Shown here: positions 1 through 8,887 of the stretch, piece by piece
Position numbering within the stretch: the stretch's first letter is position 1
Layout of the letters: every line of letters begins with the position of its first letter
Origin: Candidatus Methanoperedens nitratireducens
GTDB lineage: Archaea; Halobacteriota; Methanosarcinia; Methanosarcinales; Methanoperedenaceae
Direction: 5' to 3'
Length of the DNA stretch: 49,256 nt
Assembly: GCF_000685155.1 (NCBI RefSeq)
Contig: NZ_JMIY01000004.1
Location: 15,136-64,391 of the forward strand
Position numbers and translations under genes: made by a program
Notes under the pieces: model-generated
What the model saw: only the letters and a program-made list of their open reading frames with translations
The model's database searches: none
What the model was told of the DNA's origin: nothing

Positions 1-132
1 TGTTGTCATTACCCCACATTACCCTACATTGTAATTCTTCTACTTTTCGGATAGGCTCTAAGCCAGAGTTATCCTCTACTAAAAAGAATCTAAAAGGTTA
101 TATATCTTTTCATATAGCCCATATCCTTCCCC

Positions 133-146
133 CGTGGTGTTCCACG
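133..146 (-). terminator. possible 3' hairpin after the Trm5-like gene
   Basis: Bases cgtgg / ccacg pair around a tgtt loop just past the stop of the minus-strand methyltransferase gene. The stem is only 5 bp and no T-run follows on the minus strand, so a terminator role is weakly supported. The rest of 1-148 is AT-rich with no recognisable gene. Confidence 0.25.
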
Positions 147-148
147 AT

Positions 149-952
149 CTAATTGAACTGCTGTCTTCTCAGGTCGAAGACATACCTCTTCACCCGCGGG
201 GCAATCCCTCCGCAGGCTCTATAAAAATCGATCTGCCATCCCTTTATCTCAAGTAATCTTTTAAAATGGGGTATTTCAAAATCTTTCTTGAATGTATAAA
301 AATGGATGATCCCTTCAGGCGCCAGTATGGATCGGGCAATATTCAGGAAATGATCCTGACCATATGGAATCGGCATCACTATCCTGTCAAAAGGTTTTTT
401 GAAAAGATGATCTATGGAATTCGCATCGGCAAGGATAATAGCGGCATCTATATTATTAAGCTGTGCATTCTTTTTGAATAAAGCGCATGCAGTCGGATTA
501 TTATCAAGCCCTGTTATATTGACGTCTCTTTTTTTCTTTATCGGCATCAGAAACGGTCCGACACCGCAGAATAGTACAAGGACGTCCTCACCATCGCTTA
601 CCTTCTGCACTATTCTATTTCGTTCATATGCCAGTTTTCCTGAGAAATATGTTTTTGCTATATCCACATGGAAGATGCAGCCGTTCTCATTGTGGAGCGT
701 CTCAGTTGTATCTCCCAGCAGTAGTTCAAATTCCCCGGTACGCCGTGCACCTTTGAGCTTATGCGTTTTTCTAAGGACAGCCCTTATGTCTTTCCTGTGG
801 GATACCAGTGCTTCTGCGATAAGATATTTCTCATTATCCAGAGGCTGAGGGATATTGATAATAGCAATATCTCCTATCACCTCAAAGCCTCCGGGAAGAA
901 TAGAGATCTTTTCCCTGGATAGTCTGTCTTTTAGAAGATCCTTAAGTGACAT
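149..952 (-). CDS. Trm5/TYW2-family class I SAM-dependent methyltransferase
   Basis: Predicted SAM-dependent RNA methyltransferase or wyosine-type aminocarboxypropyl transferase of the Trm5/TYW2 family. Seen: the family block with AKTYFSGKLAYERNR (about residues 99-113), a SAM-binding FCGVGPF motif (about 128-134), an acidic-loop GLDNNP, and IIHFY near the end. The position where Trm5 usually has an NLP-type catalytic motif reads MPIPYG (about 193-198), so m1G37 activity is uncertain and this may be a paralogue with another substrate. The open frame begins at a TTG at 955, but ATG 952 is preferred because it overlaps the TGA of the upstream mtxX gene (TGATG), implying translational coupling. 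It is the last gene of a proC-mtxX-methyltransferase run. Family sure; exact reaction not. Confidence 0.8.
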   Translation of the reverse strand: MSLKDLLKDRLSREKISILPGGFEVIGDIAIINIPQPLDNEKYLIAEALVSHRKDIRAVLRKTHKLKGARRTGEFELLLGDTTETLHNENGCIFHVDIAKTYFSGKLAYERNRIVQKVSDGEDVLVLFCGVGPFLMPIKKKRDVNITGLDNNPTACALFKKNAQLNNIDAAIILADANSIDHLFKKPFDRIVMPIPYGQDHFLNIARSILAPEGIIHFYTFKKDFEIPHFKRLLEIKGWQIDFYRACGGIAPRVKRYVFDLRRQQFN

Positions 953-1761
953 CAAATAGCTGGATTTTTAAGTGCGCTGGCAAGCATGATAGCCCTGGTA
1001 GAATCGTCTTTAGCCCTGGATGTGTCCACAAATACCTTCTCCATCAGCACAGGGGCTCCATAACCGTATCCACCGCCAAGGAATACAAGCGTCCTGAAGA
1101 TAAGGTTACCTGATATCCCATCAGGTGCCACTATAAAGTTAGCCTCTTTGATGGCATCTTCTATCAGGATTGAATAGTGCCCTGCATTGATTCCCTTATC
1201 ACATACCATCTTAGTTACAAGCTCTGTATCTGCAAGCGTCCTGTCAACACGCTCATCCCTGCCTATATCTTCAAATCGTCCCCCTGAGAGAAGACCTGCT
1301 CTTACCTCGATACCAAGTCGCCCGATGTACTCTGCGCCCCGTTTTATTAACTCGATCTTATCTGCAATCGAATTTCCTTCATCGATTCCTACCGGTGCCA
1401 GAAAAAAAGGCGTTCCATCTGCGGTTTCCAGCAGCGCAACCCTGTATAATCTGTTAATACCCAGCGATTTTTTTAATGCAGAGAGCGTCTTTGTGGCACT
1501 GAGAGTCCCCCTGACCGCCCCATCTATCTTACCTTCTGCCAGTAGCTCTATTAATCTCTTTGATGGCTCTGTGGAATGGATTACCTCAAGATGAGTACCT
1601 GCTGCATTGATCTTTTCCTCATCACCCACAAGCACGACCTCAGCATACTCACATGCGTTCTCCGCGCTTTTAATAAGTTTCTCTGAGACCTCACCAATCC
1701 CAAGTCCTATCCTTGCATGGTTGCTTCTTGCTCTTCTCTCAATCTCAGAAAGTATATTCAT
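952..1761 (-). CDS. mtxX: MtxX, methanogenesis marker protein 4 (phosphotransacetylase-like fold)
   Basis: A 269-residue protein matching the methanogen marker protein 4 / MtxX family, which is related in sequence to phosphate acetyl/butyryl transferases; its reaction is not established. Seen: [16 protein letters not shown] near the N-terminus, [11 protein letters not shown] in the middle, the [17 protein letters not shown] segment, [18 protein letters not shown], and a glycine-rich [12 protein letters not shown] near the C-terminus, the last two resembling the PTA-family substrate loop. ATG start at 1761 lies 15 bases after the proC stop, and its TGA overlaps the next gene, so it is the middle gene of a minus-strand operon. 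Known distribution is restricted to methanogens and relatives, which is the main taxonomic clue here. Confidence 0.85.
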   Translation of the reverse strand: MNILSEIERRARSNHARIGLGIGEVSEKLIKSAENACEYAEVVLVGDEEKINAAGTHLEVIHSTEPSKRLIELLAEGKIDGAVRGTLSATKTLSALKKSLGINRLYRVALLETADGTPFFLAPVGIDEGNSIADKIELIKRGAEYIGRLGIEVRAGLLSGGRFEDIGRDERVDRTLADTELVTKMVCDKGINAGHYSILIEDAIKEANFIVAPDGISGNLIFRTLVFLGGGYGYGAPVLMEKVFVDTSRAKDDSTRAIMLASALKNPAI

Positions 1762-1776
1762 AGACCGATGCTCGCT

Positions 1777-2598
1777 TTATTTCTTTTTGCCCAGTTCCTT
1801 TGATCTCTCGCATGATGCAATAACAGCATTTATCATTGCTGCACGGACACCGCGCTCTTCCATTACCCTGATGCCCCGTATTGTCGTTCCGCCAGGCGAG
1901 GTCACCATATCCTTTAGTTCTCCTGTATGTGTTTCATAGTCCAGTACCATTTTAGCTGCTCCAAGAACTGTCTGAGCTGCAAGGAAGTTTGCGGTTTTCC
2001 TGTCAAGGCCTTCATACACCGCGCCATCAGCAAGCGCTTCAATTAGAATAAAGATATATGCACAGCCGCTTCCAGAGAGTCCGGTCACTGCGTCCATGAG
2101 ATGCTCGGATAATGTTACGGTCCTACCTATGGAATTAAAGATCTCACTTACAACGGCTACATCCTCATTTGATACAGTACTTCCCGGACTGATCGCACAG
2201 GCTGCTTCTCTTACAGTCGCTGCTATATTAGGCATTACCCTCACTACTCTGGTTCTCAGGGGCAGAGCATCTTCAAAAGTTTGTATCTGGACTCCAGCAG
2301 CTATTGATACAACAATCTGGTTCTTTATTGAGTCTCTTATCTCCTCCAGAACCTCCATGACCGTCTGGGGCTTAACCGCAATTATGAGTATATCTGAATT
2401 CAGGGCAACGTCACAGTTATCCTTATAAGTGTTAATCTTATATTCGCTCTCCAGCAGCTCCAGTTTCTCAGAGTCCATGTCACTTGCATGGATTCTGGAA
2501 GGCAGGACAAGTTCAGCCTGGAGTATACCTTTAATCAGGGCTTCGCCCATCTTTCCTGTACCTATAAATCCTATTCTTCTATTATCAGCGCCAGTCAT
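1777..2598 (-). CDS. proC: pyrroline-5-carboxylate reductase
   Basis: Catalyses the last step of proline synthesis, NAD(P)H-dependent reduction of pyrroline-5-carboxylate. Seen: N-terminal Rossmann motif GFIGTGKMGEALIKG, NSDILIIAVKPQTV, VRVMPNIAA, and the C-terminal dimer/active-site block with GLSGSGCAYIF and VTSPGGTTIRG, all hallmarks of ProC. The frame is open to a TTG at 2619, giving 280 residues, but ATG 2598 (protein begins MTGADNRR, 273 residues) fits the family length better. First gene of the operon with mtxX and the Trm5-like gene; a T-rich, TATA-like stretch lies near 2630-2645 on the minus strand. Confidence 0.92.
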   Translation of the reverse strand: MTGADNRRIGFIGTGKMGEALIKGILQAELVLPSRIHASDMDSEKLELLESEYKINTYKDNCDVALNSDILIIAVKPQTVMEVLEEIRDSIKNQIVVSIAAGVQIQTFEDALPLRTRVVRVMPNIAATVREAACAISPGSTVSNEDVAVVSEIFNSIGRTVTLSEHLMDAVTGLSGSGCAYIFILIEALADGAVYEGLDRKTANFLAAQTVLGAAKMVLDYETHTGELKDMVTSPGGTTIRGIRVMEERGVRAAMINAVIASCERSKELGKKK

Positions 2599-2711
2599 TA
2601 TTATCGGAACCCTGCTCAATAACGTGACTGAATCAATAAAAAGATTTTCATGGAATTAAAACTCAGAGGTAGTGAGATAACTATAATATCCTCTCAGTTA
2701 ATTCTGGCACC

Positions 2712-3992
2712 ATGTTCACTATTAAAAACCATCTTGAGGTGCAGAATAACCATCTTATAATAGGTGGCGCAGATACCACAGAACTTGCAGAAAAGTTCGG
2801 AACGCCGCTGTATGTCACCAACGAATCAAGAATCGTAGAGAATTTTTCTGCATACAGGAGAGCATTTCCGGATGCTGATATATACTATGCAGCCAAGGCC
2901 AACGGAAGTCTGGCGATCCTGAGGATACTTGCTAGGCAGGGGGCAGGCGCGGATGTCTTTAGCTTCGGTGAGCTTTATATGGCGCTTCTTGCAGGAATCC
3001 CGCACGATAAGATCCTCTTTAACGGCAATTCAAAGACCGACTTTGAGCTTCAAAAAGCCACAGAGCTGGGAGTAAGAGTATCGGTTGATTCACTGGATGA
3101 GCTGCATACCTTATCAGAGATAGCACAGAGATCGGGAAAAACAGTAGAGATAGCTTTCCGTGTGAATCCCGATGTTTCCCCGGATACGCATCCCAAGATA
3201 TCAACAGGGTTGCGTACCTCAAAGTTCGGAATACCGGCAGAAGAAGTTGTCAATACCTATCGTGAGGCATCAGATCTCCCGGGGATCGCACCCTGCGGGA
3301 TACACTGTCATATAGGTTCGCAGATACTGGATACTGAACCTTTTATTGAAGCTACAGAGAAGATGATGGACCTGGTGGAGCAGGTAATGAGAACTGGAAT
3401 CGACCTTAAGTTCGTTGATATTGGCTCGGGTCTTGGGATTCCATATAAGAAGGGAGAACGAACGCCACAGCCGCAGGATCTTGCCAGTGTGGTTCTCCCT
3501 ATATTCAATGAGAGGACGCAGGCTCTTGGGATCTCTCCTAAACTCATCCTTGAGCCAGGGCGCTACATCATCGGTGATACCACTGTCCTTCTTACCCGTG
3601 TCAATACAGTTAAAAAAGCAGCCCGGAATTTTGTAGGCGTGGATGCAGGTTTTAATCTCCTTATCCGCCCTGCGATGTATGACTCTTACCACCATGTACT
3701 TGTGGCGAATAAGGCCGCATCGCCTCCTGAGGGTGTATATACGGTCGTGGGACCTATCTGCGAAACCGGGGATGTACTTGCCAGGGACAGGGAGCTTCCA
3801 AATGTAGAAAAAGGGGATATTGTGGCCCTGCTCGATGCAGGGGCATACGGGTTCAGCATGAGCAGCCAGTATAACGGAAGGCCAAGATGCGCTGAGGTAT
3901 TGGTAAAAGACGGGATAGTGGATATTATAAGAAGCCGTGAGGATATCGAGGACCTGGTTGCAAAGCAGAGGATTCCGGCACGATTGATGTAA
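2712..3992 (+). CDS. lysA: diaminopimelate decarboxylase
   Basis: PLP-dependent decarboxylase making lysine from meso-diaminopimelate. Seen: YYAAKANGS with the Schiff-base lysine K62, the HIGSQ motif that positions substrate, the glycine-rich phosphate-binding DIGSGLGIPY, EPGRYIIGDT, and the ICETGDVLA dimer-interface active-site cysteine region. Length 426 is normal. ATG start; a TATA-like ctataatatc lies at about 2679-2688. It is transcribed away from proC and convergent with trkH, with only 30 bases between the lysA and trkH stops. Confidence 0.95.
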   Translation: MFTIKNHLEVQNNHLIIGGADTTELAEKFGTPLYVTNESRIVENFSAYRRAFPDADIYYAAKANGSLAILRILARQGAGADVFSFGELYMALLAGIPHDKILFNGNSKTDFELQKATELGVRVSVDSLDELHTLSEIAQRSGKTVEIAFRVNPDVSPDTHPKISTGLRTSKFGIPAEEVVNTYREASDLPGIAPCGIHCHIGSQILDTEPFIEATEKMMDLVEQVMRTGIDLKFVDIGSGLGIPYKKGERTPQPQDLASVVLPIFNERTQALGISPKLILEPGRYIIGDTTVLLTRVNTVKKAARNFVGVDAGFNLLIRPAMYDSYHHVLVANKAASPPEGVYTVVGPICETGDVLARDRELPNVEKGDIVALLDAGAYGFSMSSQYNGRPRCAEVLVKDGIVDIIRSREDIEDLVAKQRIPARLM

Positions 3993-4022
3993 TCCTGAAC
4001 TTCCACTCTTTCAGGATACTCA

Positions 4023-5456
4023 CTATCTTTTCCAGAACGATGGAACAAACAGTACAAGTACGGTCAATACTTCAAGTCTTCCTATCCACATATTGATTAG
4101 TAGGATTATCTTCCCTATTTCAGGAATTGCGGCGAAATTTGGGCCTACAAGATTAAAGCCAGGCCCCACATTGCCAAGTGTTGTTGCAGATGCACTCATG
4201 CTGGTTATCAGATCAAGTCCCATTGCACTCAGGATCAACGTACTTCCAACGAACGCAAGTAAATAGAGGACAAAAAACGAAAGGATTGCCTGCATCACAT
4301 CATCAGGGATAGATGTGTCGCCAATCCTGATAGGTCTGACCATTTTTGGATGGATCAACCTATATATTTCACGAAGACCGTATTTTATAAGAAGAATAAC
4401 CCTGATGACCTTCATGGCACCGGCTGTAGAACCAGCAGAGCCGCCCACGAACATCAGCAATAGCAGTATCATCTTCGTAGAATCGGGCCAGAGATCAAAA
4501 TTAGCTGATGCAAATCCTGCTGTTGTCATAATAGAAACAACCTGGAATGAAGCGTACCTGAATGCAGTCTGTAATGTTTCACCCCAGTTCCAGAGATAGA
4601 GTGTGATGATGAGTGTTGAAATAGCAATAATAAAAATATAGGCCTGGAACTCTTCATCTCTTATGAGGGATTTTCGCTCCACGCGCAGCGTTCGGTAGAA
4701 CATACTGAAGTTAACCCCTGCTATAAGCATGAATATGATTATAACGGCTTCAATAAAGGGGTCACCAAATGCGGCTATGGATTCATTTTTCGGAGAAAAA
4801 CCGCCCGTTGCCATGGTAGAAAACGTATGCACGATAGCATCGTACAGCGTCATCCCTGCAAATTTAAGAATAATTATTTCAAGAAGTGAAAATGTTAGAT
4901 AAACACCCCATAAGATCTGTGCAGTATCCTTGAGCCTTGGTCTTAGTTTATCCTTCATAGGGCCGGTTGTCTCTGCTCTGAACATCTGCCTGCCTGCCAC
5001 GGCAAGCCTGGGGAGGATCGCTATGACAAGGACAATAATTCCCATGCCTCCAAGCCACTGGGTCATACTTCTCCAGAAAAGGATGCTTCTTGAATAGATT
5101 TCAATCTCTGGCAGAATACTTGAGCCTGTTGTGGTAAACCCTGACATTGACTCAAACAATGAATCTATCGGGGATATTCCTGCTAACAAAAAAGGGATTG
5201 CTCCGAGCAGAGCTACTAAAAACCAGCCCATTGCCACAATGACAACACTCTCCCTGTGCGTGAGTTCATCAAACTCTGGCCTGTTTGTATATTCAAGTAT
5301 TGCCCCCATCACGGATACCAGAATGAATGTGATTGCAAAAATCAAGATGGATTCAGGCTCATTATAATACACTGCCACCACCAGCGGAATTAACAGAGAA
5401 ATCCCGAGAAATTTTATCACAGTACCAAGTATATTAAAAACGACCCTGTAGTTCAT
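4023..5456 (-). CDS. trkH: TrkH-family potassium uptake channel subunit
   Basis: Membrane protein of the TrkH/KtrB family, importing K+ (or Na+/K+) driven by the membrane potential. Seen: many hydrophobic segments arranged as four membrane-pore-membrane units, with selectivity-filter glycines in GFTTTGSS, MATGGFS, TTAGFAS and GNVGPGF. A basic loop after the third unit (KVIRVILLIKYGLREIYRL) and a C-terminal MWIGRLEVLTVLVLF are typical of the family. Length 477 is usual. No trkA gating subunit is next to it, so the partner must be encoded elsewhere. ATG at 5456, with a palindromic TATA element about 27 bases upstream. Confidence 0.93.
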   Translation of the reverse strand: MNYRVVFNILGTVIKFLGISLLIPLVVAVYYNEPESILIFAITFILVSVMGAILEYTNRPEFDELTHRESVVIVAMGWFLVALLGAIPFLLAGISPIDSLFESMSGFTTTGSSILPEIEIYSRSILFWRSMTQWLGGMGIIVLVIAILPRLAVAGRQMFRAETTGPMKDKLRPRLKDTAQILWGVYLTFSLLEIIILKFAGMTLYDAIVHTFSTMATGGFSPKNESIAAFGDPFIEAVIIIFMLIAGVNFSMFYRTLRVERKSLIRDEEFQAYIFIIAISTLIITLYLWNWGETLQTAFRYASFQVVSIMTTAGFASANFDLWPDSTKMILLLLMFVGGSAGSTAGAMKVIRVILLIKYGLREIYRLIHPKMVRPIRIGDTSIPDDVMQAILSFFVLYLLAFVGSTLILSAMGLDLITSMSASATTLGNVGPGFNLVGPNFAAIPEIGKIILLINMWIGRLEVLTVLVLFVPSFWKR

Positions 5457-5476
5457 TGACGTTTTAATTCAAGTAT

Positions 5477-5489
5477 GGTTTATTAAACC
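5477..5489 (-). promoter_or_regulatory. TATA-like element for trkH
   Basis: The 13-base palindrome ggtttattaaacc is centred about 27 bases upstream of the trkH ATG on the minus strand, the spacing expected between an archaeal TATA box and the transcription start, so trkH may be nearly leaderless. Because it is palindromic, a role as regulator site is also possible. Confidence 0.45.
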
Positions 5490-5587
5490 TTGCTATCAAA
5501 ATACTAAAAATACTATATTTTTCTAGTTGCAGACAGGGGAGAAGAAGCAGGGTGAAAAAAGCATCCACAGCCCCGAACCGGGTTATA

Positions 5588-5625
5588 CTTATATAAGCAT
5601 AATAACATACCTTAACTTGGGAGTG
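5588..5625 (+). promoter_or_regulatory. promoter and ribosome binding site of the ferritin-like/flavoprotein/Usp/ATPase operon
   Basis: TATA box cttatataag (5588-5597) is a perfect palindrome; a start site about 25 bases on would fall near 5618, just before the GGGAGTG ribosome binding site at 5619-5625 and the ATG at 5631. It is the only clear promoter before the four collinear genes that follow. Confidence 0.6.
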
Positions 5626-5630
5626 AACGT

Positions 5631-6635
5631 ATGTCCAAATTATTTAATGAAATGGAGGATTTTGATAAAATCGAGAAGAAGATCAGCGGCTGGACTTTAA
5701 GACCGGTAGATAAAGAAAAGACCGATCCTCTTGAGATGGTTGATCTGAATTCTGGTTATGCGGTTGAGCAGTATCAATGGGATTATTACCATCAGGCTTT
5801 CGCTCTGACCCAGGACAGGGAACTGCAAAAATTATTTGCCAGAATCAGCCTTGAGGAGGAAGAACATGTCTCAATACTGGGATCTATTATAGATCCGAAA
5901 ATGACCTATATTGAATCAGGTATAGCACTTCAGATGACTGCAATCCAGGGATTCACAGAGGCTGCGCAACTGGAACCAGATGAATCCCTGAGGAACGCTT
6001 ATAATTACATGCTCTTGGATCACCTTACCCAGATGAGGATATTCTCTGATACCGCTCTCAGCCAGGGAACCAGGTCCCAGGATATCACCAAAGATAGCCT
6101 GAGAATTATGGAAGGCAGGCCTTTTGAGAAACAGTTTATCCCAACTGAAGCTCTACTTAAACAGCCCCTGGATAAAGACACAGCAGACATAATGAGCTTT
6201 GTCAATGCGCACACTATCCTGGCAAATGAGACTCAGCTCAGGAATGATCTTCAAATGTTCAGGAAAACGCTGCCAGCACAGGATCTACGCAGGCTTTTTA
6301 ATATGGTAGCTGCTGTTGAGAACCTGCATATTCTAATGCTTGAATCATTGCTGGACCCTGCGATCAGTCCGTTAGAGTATGCAATGATCAATGAATTAAT
6401 GGAGATCAGAAAGCATAATCAGGGTATGCAGTCAGCTAAACATAAGGATATTAGATCTGCTCATGAATACACCATGAAAGAGGATGAGGTGCATCTGAGC
6501 CTGCTTATGGATGCTTACAGCAGTTATGGCCCTTCAGATAGATTTGAACTGACAGATAGACTCTTTGCTCAACCTGAGATGTCGACTAATAAATATATTA
6601 ACCATTTTATGGATCAGATCCACCAGGCTATATAA
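5631..6635 (+). CDS. double ferritin-like (di-iron four-helix) protein, function unknown
   Basis: All-helical 334-residue protein that reads as two ferritin-like bundles in tandem. Seen in the first half: E46, an ExxH at E76/H79 inside EEEEH, E110 and the D130-H131 pair; in the second half: E200, ExxH at E230/H233 (ENLH), and D285xxH288 (DEVH). Such acidic/histidine patterns on successive helices are what rubrerythrin and ferritin-like families use to hold two irons; no rubredoxin CxxC module is present, so it is not classical rubrerythrin. No signal peptide. First gene of an operon with a CoA-disulfide-reductase-like flavoprotein (29 bases on), UspA and a P-type ATPase, suggesting oxidative or ionic stress response. 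Substrate is unknown; peroxide reduction is an inference. Confidence 0.7.
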   Translation: MSKLFNEMEDFDKIEKKISGWTLRPVDKEKTDPLEMVDLNSGYAVEQYQWDYYHQAFALTQDRELQKLFARISLEEEEHVSILGSIIDPKMTYIESGIALQMTAIQGFTEAAQLEPDESLRNAYNYMLLDHLTQMRIFSDTALSQGTRSQDITKDSLRIMEGRPFEKQFIPTEALLKQPLDKDTADIMSFVNAHTILANETQLRNDLQMFRKTLPAQDLRRLFNMVAAVENLHILMLESLLDPAISPLEYAMINELMEIRKHNQGMQSAKHKDIRSAHEYTMKEDEVHLSLLMDAYSSYGPSDRFELTDRLFAQPEMSTNKYINHFMDQIHQAI

Positions 6636-6664
6636 GATATAAGCATTAACGATACATTAGAGCA

Positions 6665-8062
6665 ATGTCAAAATCTGGTTCACCCTTACGTATTGTTGTG
6701 ATTGGTGGCGTTGCTGCCGGGATGAGTGCAGCGAGTAAAGCGCGAAGACTGAGGCCAGATATTGAGATTTTTGTGTTTGAGAGAAGCGGTCATGTATCCT
6801 ATAGTTCCTGCGGTATACCTTATTTTGTATCTGATATAGTTAAATCTCCTGAGAATCTTGTTGCCTATGATGCAAAATTCTTTAAGGAAAAAAGAAATAT
6901 CAATGTATTTCTATATCATGAGGTAATTTCGCTACACCCGGAAAAACAATCCATTCTTGTTCGGGACCTAAAGACTGGATTGGAGAATGAATACAGGTAT
7001 GACAAACTCGTGATTGCAACAGGTGCAAGAGCGAATATACCGCAGATCAAAGGGATTGAACTTAAGGGAATTTTTACGATACGAATACTTCAGGATGGAA
7101 TCAAAACAAAAGATTTTATCCGGGAAAATTCTCCCGGAAGGGCGCTTATCGTTGGCGCTGGCTACATAGGGATGGAGATGGCAGAGACGCTTGTGAAGTT
7201 AGGTCTAGATGTCACAATGGCTGCACGTGGACCTGATATTCTGGGAACTATGGAAAAAGAGATAGATGAAATAGTCGAGGATGAGCTTGGGAGAAATGGG
7301 ATCACACTTCTTAAATTCACACAGGTGAGGGAATTTACAGGTGAAAATGGATATGTCAGAAAAGCGATTTTTAATAACGGCAGGTCAGTGGATATTGATA
7401 TGGTAATTGTGGCCACGGGTGTAAGGCCAAACTCAGGAATTGCAAAGGAGGCAGGGATTGAGATCGGATATAAAGATGCGATCAGGGTGAACCAACGGAT
7501 GGAGACGAGTATTCCCGGCATCTATTCAGCCGGGGATTGTGCAGAGACATACCATCAGATCCTCGAAAGGTCGGTGTATCTTCCCCTGGGAACAACTGCA
7601 AATAAACAGGGGAGAGTAGCAGGAGAAAATATGGCAGGGGGTCATGCTTTATTCAGAGGGGTCGTCGGGACCTCCACCTTCAAGGTCTTTGATCTTGAGG
7701 TTGCAAGAACCGGCCTTTCCTCGAGAGAAGCAAAGATTGAAGGTTTTGATTATATCTCCAATGTCATTGAGCAGTATTCAAGAGCTAATTATTATCCTGG
7801 CGGTAGCAAGATACGGGTCAAGTTGATTGCTGAAAAGAACACAGGTCGGGTTCTCGGGGCTGAAATGGCGGGCAGGGATGGTGTTCCGAAGCGAATAGAT
7901 GTTATTGCTACGGCTATAACTGCTAAAATGACCGCGAAAGATATAGGGGACCTGGATTTGACCTACTCACCACCATTTGCACCTGTGTGGGACCCGGTTC
8001 TGACTGCTGCAAATGACCTCAAAAAGAGAATAACTATAAAAGAAGAGCACCCCAATCTATAG
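6665..8062 (+). CDS. CoA-disulfide reductase / NAD(P)H oxidase-family flavoprotein
   Basis: FAD- and NAD(P)H-binding oxidoreductase of the single-cysteine pyridine-nucleotide-disulfide group (CoA-disulfide reductase, NADH oxidase/peroxidase, NADH:rubredoxin-type enzymes). Seen: FAD motif VVIGGVAAGMSAASKARR at the N-terminus, redox-active C49 in SYSSCGIPY, LVIATGARANIP, NAD motif IVGAGYIGMEMAE, second FAD motif IYSAGDCAET, then the dimerisation domain ending in TYSPPFAPVWDP. No fused rhodanese domain. Length 465 is slightly over the family norm. Follows the ferritin-like gene closely; a flavoprotein beside a di-iron protein suggests an electron donor-acceptor pair in peroxide or oxygen removal (inference). 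Its stop codon lies inside a 20-base palindrome. Confidence 0.88.
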   Translation: MSKSGSPLRIVVIGGVAAGMSAASKARRLRPDIEIFVFERSGHVSYSSCGIPYFVSDIVKSPENLVAYDAKFFKEKRNINVFLYHEVISLHPEKQSILVRDLKTGLENEYRYDKLVIATGARANIPQIKGIELKGIFTIRILQDGIKTKDFIRENSPGRALIVGAGYIGMEMAETLVKLGLDVTMAARGPDILGTMEKEIDEIVEDELGRNGITLLKFTQVREFTGENGYVRKAIFNNGRSVDIDMVIVATGVRPNSGIAKEAGIEIGYKDAIRVNQRMETSIPGIYSAGDCAETYHQILERSVYLPLGTTANKQGRVAGENMAGGHALFRGVVGTSTFKVFDLEVARTGLSSREAKIEGFDYISNVIEQYSRANYYPGGSKIRVKLIAEKNTGRVLGAEMAGRDGVPKRIDVIATAITAKMTAKDIGDLDLTYSPPFAPVWDPVLTAANDLKKRITIKEEHPNL

Positions 8063-8069
8063 ATTGGGG
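8050..8069 (+). promoter_or_regulatory. perfect 20-base palindrome over flavoprotein stop and uspA ribosome binding site
   Basis: ccccaatcta (8050-8059) is followed directly by its exact reverse complement tagattgggg (8060-8069). It contains the stop of the flavoprotein gene (8060-8062) and its right arm holds the only G-rich ribosome-binding candidate (tggggaaag) before the TTG start of uspA at 8075. As RNA it could fold into a hairpin or dimerise, reducing uspA translation; as DNA it is also a good dimeric regulator site. Function is inferred; the sequence itself is exact. Confidence 0.6.
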
Positions 8070-8074
8070 AAAGA

Positions 8075-8887
8075 TTGTACCGGAAAATAGTATCTGCTGT
8101 AGATGGCTCCTTCCATTCTGAGCTTGCAGCCCATCATGCTATTGCCATAGCCTCTTCCTGCGATAGCGAACTTGTGGTGCTTGCGGTTGATACAGGGGAT
8201 GTAGAGCGAGAGAAGTTGTCATATTCAGTGGAACGTATATGCCAGCATTCAAAAGACTATGGCGTACAGGCAGAGGGTATTATAAGAAGAGGAGATGCTG
8301 TTAAAACAATTCTTAAAGTTGTTAACTCAGAGCGTGCTGATCTTTTAGTCTCAGCCACCCGCCGCAGTGAATATAGACTGTTTGTGAGGAGCATTACACA
8401 GAAGATCATGCTCAAAGCCCCCTGCTCTGTGATGGCAGTAAAACCAGCAGGAATCGCCAGGAGAGGGAAAAGCATGCTTCTGCCAGTCGCAAGCAGAGAG
8501 CTTGTTACTGACGAGCTGATAACACTCACCTCGTGCCTTGCAAAATTCTACGAACACAGGGTTGAGATATTTCATGTGGTGGAACTGCAGCGCTGGTACA
8601 CGCTCCCGTGGAAGGAGCTGTACACAATGCGCCATCATGGTGAAGAAGAGATGATGCCGGTTGCAAAAGTACTGAGAGAACAGGGCATTGATGTTGATGT
8701 GCGGGCAGTCATCTCAGAGAGCAGCATAAACGCCATTCCCAAGGAAGCTGCAATCGGAAGACACAGCCTTGCCCTCATGAGGGCAAGCCGTAGAGGAATT
8801 TTAAAACAGGTAGTATACGGAAATCCAATAGAACGGATGTTATCCAGCATACTCTGTGATGTTTTGATCTGGAGGCCAAAGCTGTGA
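8075..8887 (+). CDS. tandem universal stress protein (UspA) domains
   Basis: Two Usp folds of about 130 residues each. Seen: first domain begins YRKIVSAVDGSFHSELAAHHA and ends with APCSVMAVKPAG; second begins KSMLLPVASREL and ends RRGILKQVVYGNPIERMLSSILCDVLIWRP. The usual G-x2-G-x9-G(S/T) ATP motif is lacking in the first domain and only partly kept in the second (RRGI...YGNP), so it may not bind ATP well. Starts at TTG 8075, 12 bases after the previous stop; the stop overlaps the GTG start of the ATPase gene by 4 bases (GTGA), so translation is coupled. Usp proteins linked to ion pumps are often regulators of transport; here that is an inference from coupling. Confidence 0.82.
   Translation: MYRKIVSAVDGSFHSELAAHHAIAIASSCDSELVVLAVDTGDVEREKLSYSVERICQHSKDYGVQAEGIIRRGDAVKTILKVVNSERADLLVSATRRSEYRLFVRSITQKIMLKAPCSVMAVKPAGIARRGKSMLLPVASRELVTDELITLTSCLAKFYEHRVEIFHVVELQRWYTLPWKELYTMRHHGEEEMMPVAKVLREQGIDVDVRAVISESSINAIPKEAAIGRHSLALMRASRRGILKQVVYGNPIERMLSSILCDVLIWRPKL

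Noticed and set aside
3270-3695. 141-codon minus-strand frame inside lysA
   Set aside because: Antisense shadow of a complete lysA; no domain pattern or ribosome binding site.
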